A stretch of DNA of 64,000 nt from Spartobacteria bacterium (GTDB lineage: Bacteria; Verrucomicrobiota; Verrucomicrobiia; Chthoniobacterales; UBA10450): assembly GCA_003169975.1 (NCBI GenBank), contig PNAA01000034.1, positions 62,001 through 126,000 of the forward strand, written 5' to 3'. The notes beneath the pieces were generated by a model. The model saw nothing but the letters and a program-made list of their open reading frames with translations. It did no database searches and was not told the origin of the DNA. Shown here in pieces: positions 55,157 through 64,000 of the stretch. Every line of letters starts with the position of its first letter. Positions within the stretch are counted from its first letter, which is position 1. The position numbers and the translations under genes were made by a program.

Positions 55157-57178
55157 CTAACGAAATTGCCGGTGCTCCAGAATCTGCCGTTCAAACGCGG
55201 GCCGCTCGTCGGCGAGAACTTCCGCCGGGAACTTGGCGTGCGAACGATTCCAGCGACCCACCCATTCCGCGGCGAGCAATTCATAGGACCGGACAAACGG
55301 AGAACCCAACGCCGCCGGCGTGAAAGCGATCGTGGTCTCTTCCTTCGCGCCGGCCGGGCGGCCTTTGGCGAGATAAAAGCCGGCGGCGAGAAGCGCGGCC
55401 CGCGCCGCCGTCGAGTGTGTGTAAGTGAAAAGCTCCGCTGCCCGTCCGGCGCAGGCGGTAAACAACCGGCGGAAAATCTCGATCGTCCATTGTTCGCCGT
55501 GCGTTTTGCTCGAGAACATGTCGTAGAAAATCAGGTCGGGCGGGGCGGGCGCGCCAGCCACGGTTTCGAGGAAATCGCCCGGGACGAGCTGCCAGCTCAG
55601 GCCCGCGTGCTGTTTCGACTGCCACCGGCCGCGCAGGAGAATTCCCGCGGGAGCACCATGCCGGAGATAGGAAAATTTGTCGTCATGACGGAGCGCGAGT
55701 CGGAGCGAGTCGAGATCGTTTTCAAAGCTGATGATCTGCATCGGGCGCACCGGCCCGAGCGCGGCCTGCTCTTCATAGCAAAGAATTGCCGCCATCGCGT
55801 TGGCCGCCGCGCCGAGGCCAACATCCCAGATCACAAGCGGGTCCGTCGTCGTTAGGCGAAGGCGCTGTGCGAGCCCGGACTGCTCGACATAAAGACTGCG
55901 CGCTTCCTTCATCGGCGGCGTGCGCAGGTGCATGATCTCGCCCGAAGAAACCTGCCGGATGCTGGCGAAGCCTTCGTGCGCGATATGCACTTCGTAGTTG
56001 CCTAACGAGCGCGATTTTCCGCGCGCCGGCCGCGGATGGCGCCTCGGGTTGGCGCGATCGGATTCCTGGAGGAGAGCGCGTTTTCCCAGGTAAAACTCGC
56101 CAAACCGGCCGGCCAGGATGCTTTCCCGGATGTCGCGCATCAACTGGTGATAGAAATGAATGTTGTGCTTCCCGAGGAGCTGCCAGCCTAACGTTTCGCT
56201 CGTCTTCGTGAGGTGATGCAGGTAGGCGCGCGAGTAGCGCGCGCAGGTCGGGCAGGCGCAGGCGGGATCGAGTTTCTCCTCGGAGAATTTGTAAACGCCG
56301 CGGCGCATCTGGAGAAAGCCGCGCGAGGTGAAAACGGCCCCGCGCTGCGCGAGCTGTGTCGGCATGATGCAATCGAACATGTCGACGCCGCGATGGACCG
56401 CTTCGAGGATGTCGAGTGGCGTGCCGACTCCCATGAGATAGCGCGGCTTGTCGGCCGGCAGAAGTTGCGCGGTGAACTCGCAGAGGTCCTCCCGCTCGCT
56501 CCTGCTCTCCCCGACCGCGAGCCCGCCGATGGCGAAACCATCAAAGGGCATTTCGCCCAACGTCGTCGCGCTCTCGCGCCGCAATTCCGGATAGAGCGCG
56601 CCCTGCACGATCCCGAAGATCGATTGCGGCGAATCCCTCCGTGCCGCCAGGCTGCGCGCCGCCCAGCGATGCGTCACCCCGACCGCCACGCGCGCGGTCG
56701 CTTCATTCGCGGTCGAGGCGATGCATTGGTCGAGCGCCATCATGATGTCGCTCCCAATCGCTTTCTGCGTCTCGATGCTCAGCTCCGGACTGAGAAGAAT
56801 CGTCTGCCCGTCGAGATAACTTTGAAAGACCGCCCCCGCTTCGCTCATCGAGCGCGAATGCGGCAGCGAGAAGATTTGGAATCCGCCCGAATCGGTGAGC
56901 ACCGCGCGATCCCAGCTCATGAAACCGTGAATCCCGCCGGTCCGGCGAAAGACTTCCGCGCCCGGACGGAGGAGCAAATGATAGGTATTCGCGAGCAGAA
57001 TCTGGGAGCCGGCTTCTTCGAGCGTGCGGGTCAGCTGCGCCTTCACCGTGGCCTGTGTCCCGACCGGCATGAAGAGCGGCGTCTGCACTTCGTTATGCAA
57101 AGTGCGAAAGGTCGCGGCGCGGGCGCGCGAACGCTTCGCCGTAGCGTCGAGACGAAAATCCAAACGGGAACGAGTCAT
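55157..57178 (-). CDS. tgt: tRNA-guanine transglycosylase fused to an MnmC-like methyltransferase domain
   Basis: The 673-residue protein is a clear fusion. Residues 1 to about 385 are Tgt, which inserts the queuosine precursor at tRNA position 34: TDSGGFQIFSLPHSRSMSEA with the first Asp, FGIVQGALYPELRRESATTL, GTPLDILEAVHRGVDMFDCI with the nucleophilic Asp, and a zinc site CACPTC with a later His. Residues from about 390 carry an SAM-binding DUF752/MnmC-like domain: VIWDVGLGAAANAMAAILCY (about 449) and LIFYDMFSSKTHGEQWT. MnmC acts on U34 of other tRNAs. It ends in a CCTAACG word. Confidence 0.88.
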   Translation of the reverse strand: MTRSRLDFRLDATAKRSRARAATFRTLHNEVQTPLFMPVGTQATVKAQLTRTLEEAGSQILLANTYHLLLRPGAEVFRRTGGIHGFMSWDRAVLTDSGGFQIFSLPHSRSMSEAGAVFQSYLDGQTILLSPELSIETQKAIGSDIMMALDQCIASTANEATARVAVGVTHRWAARSLAARRDSPQSIFGIVQGALYPELRRESATTLGEMPFDGFAIGGLAVGESRSEREDLCEFTAQLLPADKPRYLMGVGTPLDILEAVHRGVDMFDCIMPTQLAQRGAVFTSRGFLQMRRGVYKFSEEKLDPACACPTCARYSRAYLHHLTKTSETLGWQLLGKHNIHFYHQLMRDIRESILAGRFGEFYLGKRALLQESDRANPRRHPRPARGKSRSLGNYEVHIAHEGFASIRQVSSGEIMHLRTPPMKEARSLYVEQSGLAQRLRLTTTDPLVIWDVGLGAAANAMAAILCYEEQAALGPVRPMQIISFENDLDSLRLALRHDDKFSYLRHGAPAGILLRGRWQSKQHAGLSWQLVPGDFLETVAGAPAPPDLIFYDMFSSKTHGEQWTIEIFRRLFTACAGRAAELFTYTHSTAARAALLAAGFYLAKGRPAGAKEETTIAFTPAALGSPFVRSYELLAAEWVGRWNRSHAKFPAEVLADERPAFERQILEHRQFR

Positions 57179-57216
57179 GGAAAGTGCGCGGATGCCGCCC
57201 CGCCCTCTCGCCCGCT

Positions 57217-58164
57217 TTAGAGACTGGCGCGCACCGCGGCGAGTTGATTCGCCGACCCGAGCTTGCCGTTCTTGTGCGCGATGAAGTTGGCGTACTCCTC
57301 GACGAAAATTTTGCCGGGCGGCCGGAAATCGAATTGCTCGGGATGATCGCGGAAAAATTCGCGATGGACGCGGGTCCAGACCAGCCGCCCGTCGGTATCG
57401 ATGTTGACCTTGGTCACGCCGAGCTTGGCCGCGGGCAGGTATTCGTTTTCGTTCACCCCACGCGCGGATGGATCGAGCTGGCCGCCGGCGGCGTTGATCC
57501 GCTCGACTTCTTCGATCGGAACACTCGAGCTGCCGTGCATCACGATCGGCGTGCCGGGAATGCGTTTCTGGATTTCCTCGATGACGTTGAAGTGCAGGCC
57601 TTGTTTGCCCTTGAATTTATAAGCGCCGTGGCTGGTGCCGATAGCGGCGGCGAGCGAGTCGCAGCCAGTTTGCCTAACGAATTCAACCGCTTCTTCCGGA
57701 TTCGTGAGGGAAGCGTGCCCTTCGTCGACTTTGATGTCTTCCTCCACCCCGCCGAGTTGGCCAAGTTCCGCCTCGACGCTGATGCCTTTCGGATGCGCGC
57801 GATCCACGACGCGTTTGGTGATGGCGACGTTCTCCGCAAACGGCTCATGGCTGGCGTCGATCATCACGGAGCTGTAAAAACCGGAGTCGATGCAATCGTA
57901 GCAAGTTTCCTCATCGCCGTGATCGAGGTGGACGGCGAAGATGGCGTCTGGAAACATTTGTTCGGCGGTGCGAATCAACGCCTCGAGCATTCTTTTGTCG
58001 GCGTACTTCCGCGCGCCTTTTGAGAGCTGGATGATAAACGGCGCCTGGCTTTGCACGCAGCCGCGGAACAGCCCGAGGATCTGCTCCATGTTGTTCACGT
58101 TATACGCGCCGACGGCGAATTTTGCGTAGGCGACTTTGTAGAGCTGCTTGGTGGTAACGATCAT
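57217..58164 (-). CDS. fba: Class II fructose-bisphosphate aldolase
   Basis: ATG 58164 (MIVTTKQLYKVAYAKFAVGA) gives 315 residues. Zinc-dependent aldolase motifs: FAVHLDHGDEETCYDCIDSG, VMIDASHEPFAENVAITK, VEAELGQLGGVEEDIKVDEG, IGTSHGAYKFKG, IVMHGSSSVPIEEV and NIDTDGRLVWTRVHREF. Central glycolysis and gluconeogenesis. The open frame begins at 58254 but its extra 30 residues are not conserved. Confidence 0.95.
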   Translation of the reverse strand: MIVTTKQLYKVAYAKFAVGAYNVNNMEQILGLFRGCVQSQAPFIIQLSKGARKYADKRMLEALIRTAEQMFPDAIFAVHLDHGDEETCYDCIDSGFYSSVMIDASHEPFAENVAITKRVVDRAHPKGISVEAELGQLGGVEEDIKVDEGHASLTNPEEAVEFVRQTGCDSLAAAIGTSHGAYKFKGKQGLHFNVIEEIQKRIPGTPIVMHGSSSVPIEEVERINAAGGQLDPSARGVNENEYLPAAKLGVTKVNIDTDGRLVWTRVHREFFRDHPEQFDFRPPGKIFVEEYANFIAHKNGKLGSANQLAAVRASL

Positions 58165-58299
58165 GGCTGAATTGTTGATGGTTGATCCGCCTGAGGCGGA
58201 CTGATTGCTGATTAGGGCGTCGCCAACCTTATGGCGCTCTCGGCAGTTTCCCAATTAGAAATCAATCCTTCTCAGGCGAATCCGCAATCAGCAATGGAC

Positions 58300-60300
58300 T
58301 CACGCACCGTTTTCCACCACCGGGAGCAGGACGCTGACCGAAGTCCCGTGCGGATCGGAGGCAATATCGACCCGGCCGTTGTGGTCGAACACAGTGCGCT
58401 TTACGATCGGCAGACCGAGGCCCATGCCGCGCGCCTTGGTCGTGCAAAAGGGCGAGAAAATTTTGTCTCTCAGGTCGGCCGCGATGCCCGTGCCGTTGTC
58501 GCGCACGGTCACCACCACTCCGCTGGTGTGGTCGCCGTCGCGGACCGGCTGAGCCGAAAGGGTGATCTTCGCCTTCGCCTGGCCATGGGTGGCTTCGGCC
58601 GCGTTCGCGACCAGGTGCGCGAAGACTTCGGTCAGCGCGGTTTCGTCGCCCAGGACTCGGGGCAGATCGTCCGGAAAGGTCGTCTCGAGCGAGAAACCGT
58701 TGCGCGCCGAGCGCGCGCGCACCAGTTCCACCGCTTTTTTCATCGGCGCGCGCAGGTCGATCGATTTGAAGTTCAGTTCGGGCGGGTGCGCGAAGTTGTT
58801 GATCTGCGTGATGATGAGGTCGAGGCGATCGATTTCCTGCACCACGATCTCGTTGAAATCGCGCCGAAAATCCGCGTCGTCGAAGCGCTCGGGCAGCAGT
58901 TGCGCAAAGGTTTTGATCGCGACGAGTGGATTGCGCACTTCGTGCGACATGCTCGCCGCGAGATCGGTCCAAAAAGCGGCGCGATCCAGCAGCTCCTGTT
59001 TTTGACGGAGCGATTCTTCCGGCGTCCGGTCCTGGATGACGGCAACGGCGCCTAACGGTTTTTGGGCGTGAATGAGCCGGCGGGTTTGGACGGAGAGCGA
59101 GCGCCGGTTGTGGGGATCGATCCACTGCTTGGGCGGAAGCTGGACCGTGCTCTCGAGCGTCTCACGCAAAATGGAGGCGATGTGGCTGCCGGCGAATTCG
59201 ATGGGCTTGTTCAGCACGTCCGCTGCCGCGAGACCGAGGATCGATTCGGCGGTCGGGTTGCACCAGCGGATAATCGCATCCTCATCGCTCGCAATGATTC
59301 CCGGCGGAATCGCGGTCAGGAGCGTTTCGGCGAGCGTTTTTTGGAGAGTGACCTCTTCGTTGAGGAGCGCATTTTCCAGCGCGGTGGAGACATGATCGCC
59401 GAGGATCATGAGTGCCTCGAGGCTCTGGTAATCGAATGGTTGACCGGTCAGGCGGTGACCGAAAAAGAGCCAGCCGCTGATCCGCCGGCGCACATGCAAC
59501 GGGACGATCACTTCCGCGCCGACGCTGTCGAGCGCGCGGCGGAGCAGCTCGCGCTGCGCGTGATCGGGGGTTTGCGCGAGATGTGCGCGGCAAATGAGAT
59601 GAGCATGCAGCTCAAACCACCGCACCAGGGGACCGCGCTCGCGATATTCGAGCTCATAGCTCTCCGGCAAACAGCGCAACCCGGCGATCAAGCGATAGCT
59701 CTCACCCGCGGCGCGGCGGAAAAACATTCCGACTCGCGTCACCATGGCCGCGTCGGCCAGGCCCTCGACCACGCTGTTGACCAGCATCTCTGTATTTTCG
59801 AAGCGACGGAAGACCCGCGGGAAGCGCAATATCGAGGGCGCCGGTCCGCTAGATTCCGGCGCGGGCTCGAGGGCGCGGCTATTGGAAAGCGCAGGCACGC
59901 GCGTAGCTTCGGCGCGGAGTGCCCGGTTGTCTTCCAGAACGCGCAGGTGATCGAGAGCCCGGCCGACGAGGGCTTGAAAATGGCGGCGTTCCAAATCCAC
60001 TTCGTCGACGGCATAAATGCCGGCCTGCTCCGCCTCGCGCAAGGGGTCCGAGCGCAACATGCCGAAGCCGATCATCAACACATTCGGCCATTCCGCCTGC
60101 ACTTGTGCGAGAAGATCACGGCTCTCCCGGGCGCGCAGATCGAGCAAGAGAAGAGCCGGGCTGTTTTGCTGGAGCACGGCGTCGAGCCGGTCGGCCTGAT
60201 CCACATGGCGGAACGGCGTGAGGCCGCGGAGGAAGGCGCGCGTTCGCCTAACGAAATCCGGATCCTGCGTGTAGAGGACGCACGCGGCGGGTAAGATCAT
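58300..60300 (-). CDS. Sensor histidine kinase with receiver-like N terminus, GAF and PAS
   Basis: The 666-residue soluble kinase has a receiver-like N terminus (LLLLDLRARESRDLLAQVQA), a GAF-like sensor (about 160-320), a PAS domain (about 325-430, AIPPGIIASDEDAIIRWCNP), a HisKA phosphoacceptor SMSHEVRNPLVAIKTFAQLL (about 452) and a HATPase with RDNGTGIAADLRDKIFSPFC and GLGLPIVKRTVFDHNG. The gene overlaps the 840-residue kinase stop by 4 bp, so both are made from one message. No output regulator is next to it. It may be a phosphorelay partner of the upstream kinase. Confidence 0.9.
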   Translation of the reverse strand: MILPAACVLYTQDPDFVRRTRAFLRGLTPFRHVDQADRLDAVLQQNSPALLLLDLRARESRDLLAQVQAEWPNVLMIGFGMLRSDPLREAEQAGIYAVDEVDLERRHFQALVGRALDHLRVLEDNRALRAEATRVPALSNSRALEPAPESSGPAPSILRFPRVFRRFENTEMLVNSVVEGLADAAMVTRVGMFFRRAAGESYRLIAGLRCLPESYELEYRERGPLVRWFELHAHLICRAHLAQTPDHAQRELLRRALDSVGAEVIVPLHVRRRISGWLFFGHRLTGQPFDYQSLEALMILGDHVSTALENALLNEEVTLQKTLAETLLTAIPPGIIASDEDAIIRWCNPTAESILGLAAADVLNKPIEFAGSHIASILRETLESTVQLPPKQWIDPHNRRSLSVQTRRLIHAQKPLGAVAVIQDRTPEESLRQKQELLDRAAFWTDLAASMSHEVRNPLVAIKTFAQLLPERFDDADFRRDFNEIVVQEIDRLDLIITQINNFAHPPELNFKSIDLRAPMKKAVELVRARSARNGFSLETTFPDDLPRVLGDETALTEVFAHLVANAAEATHGQAKAKITLSAQPVRDGDHTSGVVVTVRDNGTGIAADLRDKIFSPFCTTKARGMGLGLPIVKRTVFDHNGRVDIASDPHGTSVSVLLPVVENGA

Positions 60301-62819
60301 GCCGCAGCCACTTCTTCCTGAAAGCGAACAAGGGGGAGGAGAATGTGAAAGCTCGTCCCGTGGGCGAGTTCGCTCTCAACCTCAATCTGGCCGCCGTGTT
60401 CCTGCACGATGCCGTGCACGACCGAGAGGCCGAGGCCGGTACCGTGATCTTTCGTCGTAAAAAAGGGATCGAAAACGTGCGCCACATCCTCCGGTTTGAT
60501 GCCTCCGCCATCGTCGGCAATCATGATGCGCAAAATCTCCTGTACATCGCCGGAGTCGCCAGGCAGCGCGGCCGGCCAGGTCTCAGGGGAACCAATCTCG
60601 GTCGCCACCGTGAGGGATCCTCCTGATTTCATCGCGTCGAGGGCGTTGAGAAAAAAGTTAAGGAAAACCTGCTCAATCTGGTCCGCATCAGCGCGGATTG
60701 TATCCACTTCCGCCTGCCAGGAACGAGTTAATTTAATATCTTTTTGATAAAGCCGGTGACCGATGAGAAGGAGCGCTTTTTCCAGGACCTCGTGGACGTG
60801 CATCGGCTTGAGCAGCGGTTTTGTCGGCCGGGCGAAGCGGAGTAGCTGGTTGACTAACGAATCGATCCGGTCAACCTCGTGTCCGATGAGGGAGAAGAAG
60901 GTCTCCCGGAAATCGGAGTCCTGATAACGCTCGGGCAGAAGCTGCGCAAAGGTCTTGATCGAGACGAGCGGATTCTTGATCTCGTGCGCCATGCCGGCGG
61001 AAAGCGTGCCCAGGCTGGCGAGACGATCGCTGCGACGGATTTGCTGCTCGAGCCGCTTCAGCATCGAGATATCGGTCAGCACCATCAAGGCCCCCAGGGG
61101 CTCGCTATCCTGCCCGTGGAAAATCGAACTGCTGGCCCGCAAAGTCGTGTTCTTGTCGCCCGTGCGCAGCACGATTTCGCGATCCTCCTGGCGCTCGCCG
61201 CGGCTGAGCGTCTCCGCCAGAATGTCCCGCAGCGCGTCCGGCAAATTGCTGATCTTGCGCGCGAGAAGCTCGGAGGCCGGGAGACCGGTAATCTGCTCCA
61301 CCTCGTGATTGAAGACAGTGATCAGTCCGTTTTGATCGGCGGCTACCACTCCGGTAGTGAGGTTTTGCAAAAGGGTCTCATTGTAGATTTTTGCATTCTG
61401 CACTTCCGTAAAGAGCTGCGCGTTCTCGATCGCGACCGCCATTTGTCCGCAAAGGACGCGGAGCGCGCTCTGCTCGACGTTGCCGTAAATACGACCCGAG
61501 CGGCGCGCGCCGAGGAGCATGACGCCAGCGAGATTTTCGCGGGAGAAAATTCCCATCGCGACGGCGATTTGCAGGGAACCCATCTGTCGTTTCACGCGTT
61601 CCAGCCCGGCAGTCGAAGGCACGCGGTGGAGTTCGTCGACGACGATCGGTTCCTGCGTCTGTTCGAGATGGGCAATGATGGCTTGATCGCGATGGAGTTC
61701 CACCCGCGTCGTGCGCGAACCCGCCTGCACCGCGGGGTATCGCTGGGCGTAAAACTCCGGCTCCGGAAGGAGAAGGAAGACTCGCTCGGTATCGACCGCC
61801 TGCCCGATCGTTAGGCCGAAACGTTCGAGCAGATCACCGAGCGTCGTGACCGAGCGCAGGATCGCGGTCGCCTGATTCATCGTCGCTTGAAAATCAAGCC
61901 TGCGCGTTCCGATGAAGAGGCGGTCGGCTAACGAACGTGAAACTCCCCGCGCCGGCGCCATCGCAAAGGCGACGACGACGGATGCGATCACGTGCGAAAG
62001 GGTGAGACCATCGGAGCCCAGCAACGGAACGAAAACGGAATAGCACAGCCAAAAAATCAAGGTATAGAGCGCGATGAGATAAACTGCCAGGACGCCGTAG
62101 GAGATCGCGCGGCGCATGAAAAAACCGACTTCCAGGATTTTTCGCGTCGCGATGCCGTAGGCCATCACGAAACTGAGGCCAATCATGCGAAACGGCGCGA
62201 ACCAGAGAGCTCGCGAGGGGCCCAGAAAATAATCCAGAACAAACGAAAGCAGTAATCCGGAAACGACGGCCGCTATTGCTCCGATGAAAATGAAGGAGAG
62301 CTCAGCCCGCTCAGCCCCCTTCGAATTTCGAATGTCGTGCCAATAGCTGATGATGAGCGCACTGAAAGCGGCGATGATGTAAATCGAATAAAGCCAAACC
62401 GCCGGCCCATACTCAGGGCGCGGCGGAACGTGCACTTCCTGCGACAACACTGCGCCTTTCAGGAAAGCTGCCGTCTGACAAAGGATGACGACCAGGATCG
62501 TGAGGAGAAGCCACGCCTTCGAATGCGTCAGGAGTCCTTTCCAAACAAGCTGCCGTTGCCGAATGGAGAGACGCAAAAAATTAAGAATCGCGAGATAGAC
62601 GGCCCCGGCGGCCGAAGCCTGCCGAATGGCAAACTCAGCGGCCTGGGGGGTTGTGGCGCCAAAGGCGAGGAGAAGGCTGCCGAGCCAGGCATCAACCGTG
62701 AGGGAAAGAAGCAAGAAGCACTGATTCGCGAGACGGCGCCGATTTGCCTGGAAAACGGCCAGCCCGAGCGAAAGCTGGAGCAGCATGGCCGCCGAAGTGG
62801 AAACTGAGGCGCCCGTCAT
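60297..62819 (-). CDS. Membrane sensor histidine kinase with GAF and PAS
   Basis: The 840-residue kinase begins with about eight membrane helices over residues 1-290, then a GAF domain (about 330-490, with LCGQMAVAIENAQLFTEVQN), a PAS (about 495-590, TGVVAADQNGLITVFNHEVE), a HisKA site GMAHEIKNPLVSIKTFAQLL (about 611) and a HATPase ending DDGGGIKPEDVAHVFDPFFT, GTGLGLSVVHGIVQEHGGQI. The layout resembles PrsK-like kinases of PEP-CTERM systems, but no such system is seen here. It is the first gene of the two-kinase unit. Confidence 0.9.
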   Translation of the reverse strand: MTGASVSTSAAMLLQLSLGLAVFQANRRRLANQCFLLLSLTVDAWLGSLLLAFGATTPQAAEFAIRQASAAGAVYLAILNFLRLSIRQRQLVWKGLLTHSKAWLLLTILVVILCQTAAFLKGAVLSQEVHVPPRPEYGPAVWLYSIYIIAAFSALIISYWHDIRNSKGAERAELSFIFIGAIAAVVSGLLLSFVLDYFLGPSRALWFAPFRMIGLSFVMAYGIATRKILEVGFFMRRAISYGVLAVYLIALYTLIFWLCYSVFVPLLGSDGLTLSHVIASVVVAFAMAPARGVSRSLADRLFIGTRRLDFQATMNQATAILRSVTTLGDLLERFGLTIGQAVDTERVFLLLPEPEFYAQRYPAVQAGSRTTRVELHRDQAIIAHLEQTQEPIVVDELHRVPSTAGLERVKRQMGSLQIAVAMGIFSRENLAGVMLLGARRSGRIYGNVEQSALRVLCGQMAVAIENAQLFTEVQNAKIYNETLLQNLTTGVVAADQNGLITVFNHEVEQITGLPASELLARKISNLPDALRDILAETLSRGERQEDREIVLRTGDKNTTLRASSSIFHGQDSEPLGALMVLTDISMLKRLEQQIRRSDRLASLGTLSAGMAHEIKNPLVSIKTFAQLLPERYQDSDFRETFFSLIGHEVDRIDSLVNQLLRFARPTKPLLKPMHVHEVLEKALLLIGHRLYQKDIKLTRSWQAEVDTIRADADQIEQVFLNFFLNALDAMKSGGSLTVATEIGSPETWPAALPGDSGDVQEILRIMIADDGGGIKPEDVAHVFDPFFTTKDHGTGLGLSVVHGIVQEHGGQIEVESELAHGTSFHILLPLVRFQEEVAAA

Positions 62820-62879
62820 CTTGCCTTACTCCCCGGGAATAACATGACACTCGCTGATTGACGTGCCCGAGACGGGCGA

Positions 62880-64000
62880 TCAAGTCGCACGCACTCTTTC
62901 CACCACCATGCTACTATTACCGCCGCCCAAGCCACGCACATTGATTAGAGCGCATTTCAGTAGCGCTTTTCGGGCCTTTCCTGAGACAAAATCCCACTCG
63001 CAGCCCGGCAGGGGGAATTCGTGATTAGCAGTCGGGGGGATCGTGTTGTGCTGAAAGGCGAGGGCACAGGAGATCAACTGCATCGGTCCGGCGGCCGCCA
63101 AGGGGTTACCGGTTACCCCCTTGATGGAACTCACTGGCACCTGATGCCCTTCCGGTAAAAATACGCGGCGGATCACCTTCACCTCAGCCGCATCGAGCAC
63201 CGGGTGCCCGGGCCCATAGGAACAGATGTAATCAATCTCCCGCACGCCGCGGCCAGCGTTCGCCAAGGCCAGGCGCATGGTCGCTTCGAGGCCATCGAAA
63301 GGATCGTCCGGGTCGCTGTCCATCTGCGCCGCGCAACCGGTTATTTCGAGGTACATCCTGGCGCCTCGTGCCACGGCATGATCGAAGTCCTCGAGAATCA
63401 CGACGCCGCAACCTTCCGAGATTACGCCCGAATCGCTGCTCATATCGTAGGGTCGGCTCGCGCGGGTGGGCTCGGCGTTGGCGAACGAGCTCAATCCAGC
63501 CGAGGCGAGACTCGCCATCGCCAGCGGCGTGACCGGCGCATCCGCTCCTCCGGCAATCGCGAGCTCGGCGTCCCCGTTCCTGATCATCGTTGCCGCCGAA
63601 GCGATCGCGTCGATCCCGGAGTTACAGGCGGAGGAAATAGTCGAAGCCTGGGTTTCAACTCCAAGTTGCTGCGCGATCAGCAGCGCGGCGGCCTGCGGCT
63701 GGCAATTGCGCACCATGCCCGCATTGATCCGCTGCGCACCGCGGGCCTGCAGCTCATGAAACCCATTTTCGATCACGTCGAAGGCGCTCGAACTGACCCC
63801 AATGCAGACGGGTAACACCATCGCCAGCTTGCCGACTTTCGGATCGAAATCCGCGTCCTTCAGAGCCATCTGGGTGGCCGCGTAGGCAAACTGCGTGTGC
63901 CGCCCCATGCGTTGCGGTTTCCACTGCGGATTCATCGAGTCGAGGGGATCGAAATCTTTTACCTCGCCCGCAATCTGGCTCTTAAATCCGGTCGCATCGA
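62880..64000 (-). CDS. Beta-ketoacyl-ACP synthase-like protein, 5' end beyond the window
   Basis: The last 370 or so residues of a thiolase-fold ketosynthase lie in the window. The frame is open to base 64000, with KAS II-like text before the first ATG (GEVKDFDPLDSMNPQWKPQR), so the start is outside. The active-site Cys is present in STISSACNSGIDAIASAATM. The two expected catalytic His are not: YICSYGPGHPVLDAAEVKVI takes the place of the N-A-H-G-T-x-T-P region, and SSIKGVTGNPLAAAG takes the place of K-x-x-x-G-H-T-x-x-A-A-G. Chain-elongating activity is therefore doubtful. Neighbour on the left is the kinase pair. Confidence 0.82.
   Translation of the reverse strand, partial: DATGFKSQIAGEVKDFDPLDSMNPQWKPQRMGRHTQFAYAATQMALKDADFDPKVGKLAMVLPVCIGVSSSAFDVIENGFHELQARGAQRINAGMVRNCQPQAAALLIAQQLGVETQASTISSACNSGIDAIASAATMIRNGDAELAIAGGADAPVTPLAMASLASAGLSSFANAEPTRASRPYDMSSDSGVISEGCGVVILEDFDHAVARGARMYLEITGCAAQMDSDPDDPFDGLEATMRLALANAGRGVREIDYICSYGPGHPVLDAAEVKVIRRVFLPEGHQVPVSSIKGVTGNPLAAAGPMQLISCALAFQHNTIPPTANHEFPLPGCEWDFVSGKARKALLKCALINVRGLGGGNSSMVVERVRAT

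Noticed and set aside
62863-62875. gcccg-aga-cgggc hairpin as terminator of the ketosynthase gene
   Set aside because: Stem of only five base pairs and no T-run on either strand; too weak to list.

Overview
The window looks like a GC-rich soil bacterium, most probably a Verrucomicrobiota member of the Chthoniobacterales type. This is inferred from family content (DUF1579 proteins, secreted FG-GAP and VPS10-like proteins, weak Shine-Dalgarno sites, many repeat-rich intergenic gaps) and is not proven by any marker gene. I found no rRNA or tRNA gene.

Layout. Bases 1-10.7 kb carry two coiled-coil membrane proteins, an RlmI-like methyltransferase, the two-subunit 2-oxoacid:ferredoxin oxidoreductase korAB, a racemase-fold protein, a hicBA pair, a GNAT enzyme and a POT peptide transporter. 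Bases 10.7-30.5 kb are accessory in character. They hold pyrE, small unrecognised genes, a duplicated DUF2283 gene, a nuclease-helicase (DUF2075), a higBA-like toxin-antitoxin pair, secreted repeat proteins, several interrupted or truncated genes (TPR protein, ion channel, aquaporin, a UDG-like unknown) and long repeat mosaics that include relics of the start of the peptide transporter gene. Bases 30.7-49.5 kb form a redox core: nifJ (pyruvate:ferredoxin oxidoreductase) with a dihydroorotate-dehydrogenase-like gene, a leftward nuoHJKLM-orf6N-nuoM-nuoN run, gdhA, and a rightward nuoABCDI run. Bases 49.6-64 kb carry a VPS10-like secreted protein, a deletion scar with two gene 3' ends, a sirtuin, a GHL10-like secreted hydrolase, a Tgt/MnmC-like fusion, class II aldolase, two tandem histidine kinases and a ketosynthase cut by the window end.

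How it fits together. KorAB and NifJ both reduce ferredoxin. The local complex I has subunits A, B, C, D, H, I, J, K, L, M (two copies) and N but no E, F or G, the form that in other lineages can take electrons from ferredoxin or another non-NADH donor. Whether nuoEFG lie elsewhere in the genome cannot be seen here.

The most unusual signal is a short word, GCCTAACGA, with core CCTAACG. By hand count it occurs about 42 times as the 7-base core, against roughly 8 expected from composition. About 31 copies lie on the given strand and 11 on the other, whichever way the genes point, and it is absent from 9.5 to 21.3 kb, within the accessory region. It forces rare codons such as TTA inside conserved genes. 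A Chi-like, KOPS-like or methylation-site role is possible but untested. The other recurrent theme is repeat DNA acting on genes: an inverted repeat inside an rRNA methyltransferase gene, REPIN-like elements in the nuo operon, and single-base or nonsense interruptions in several genes that may be decay or sequencing error.
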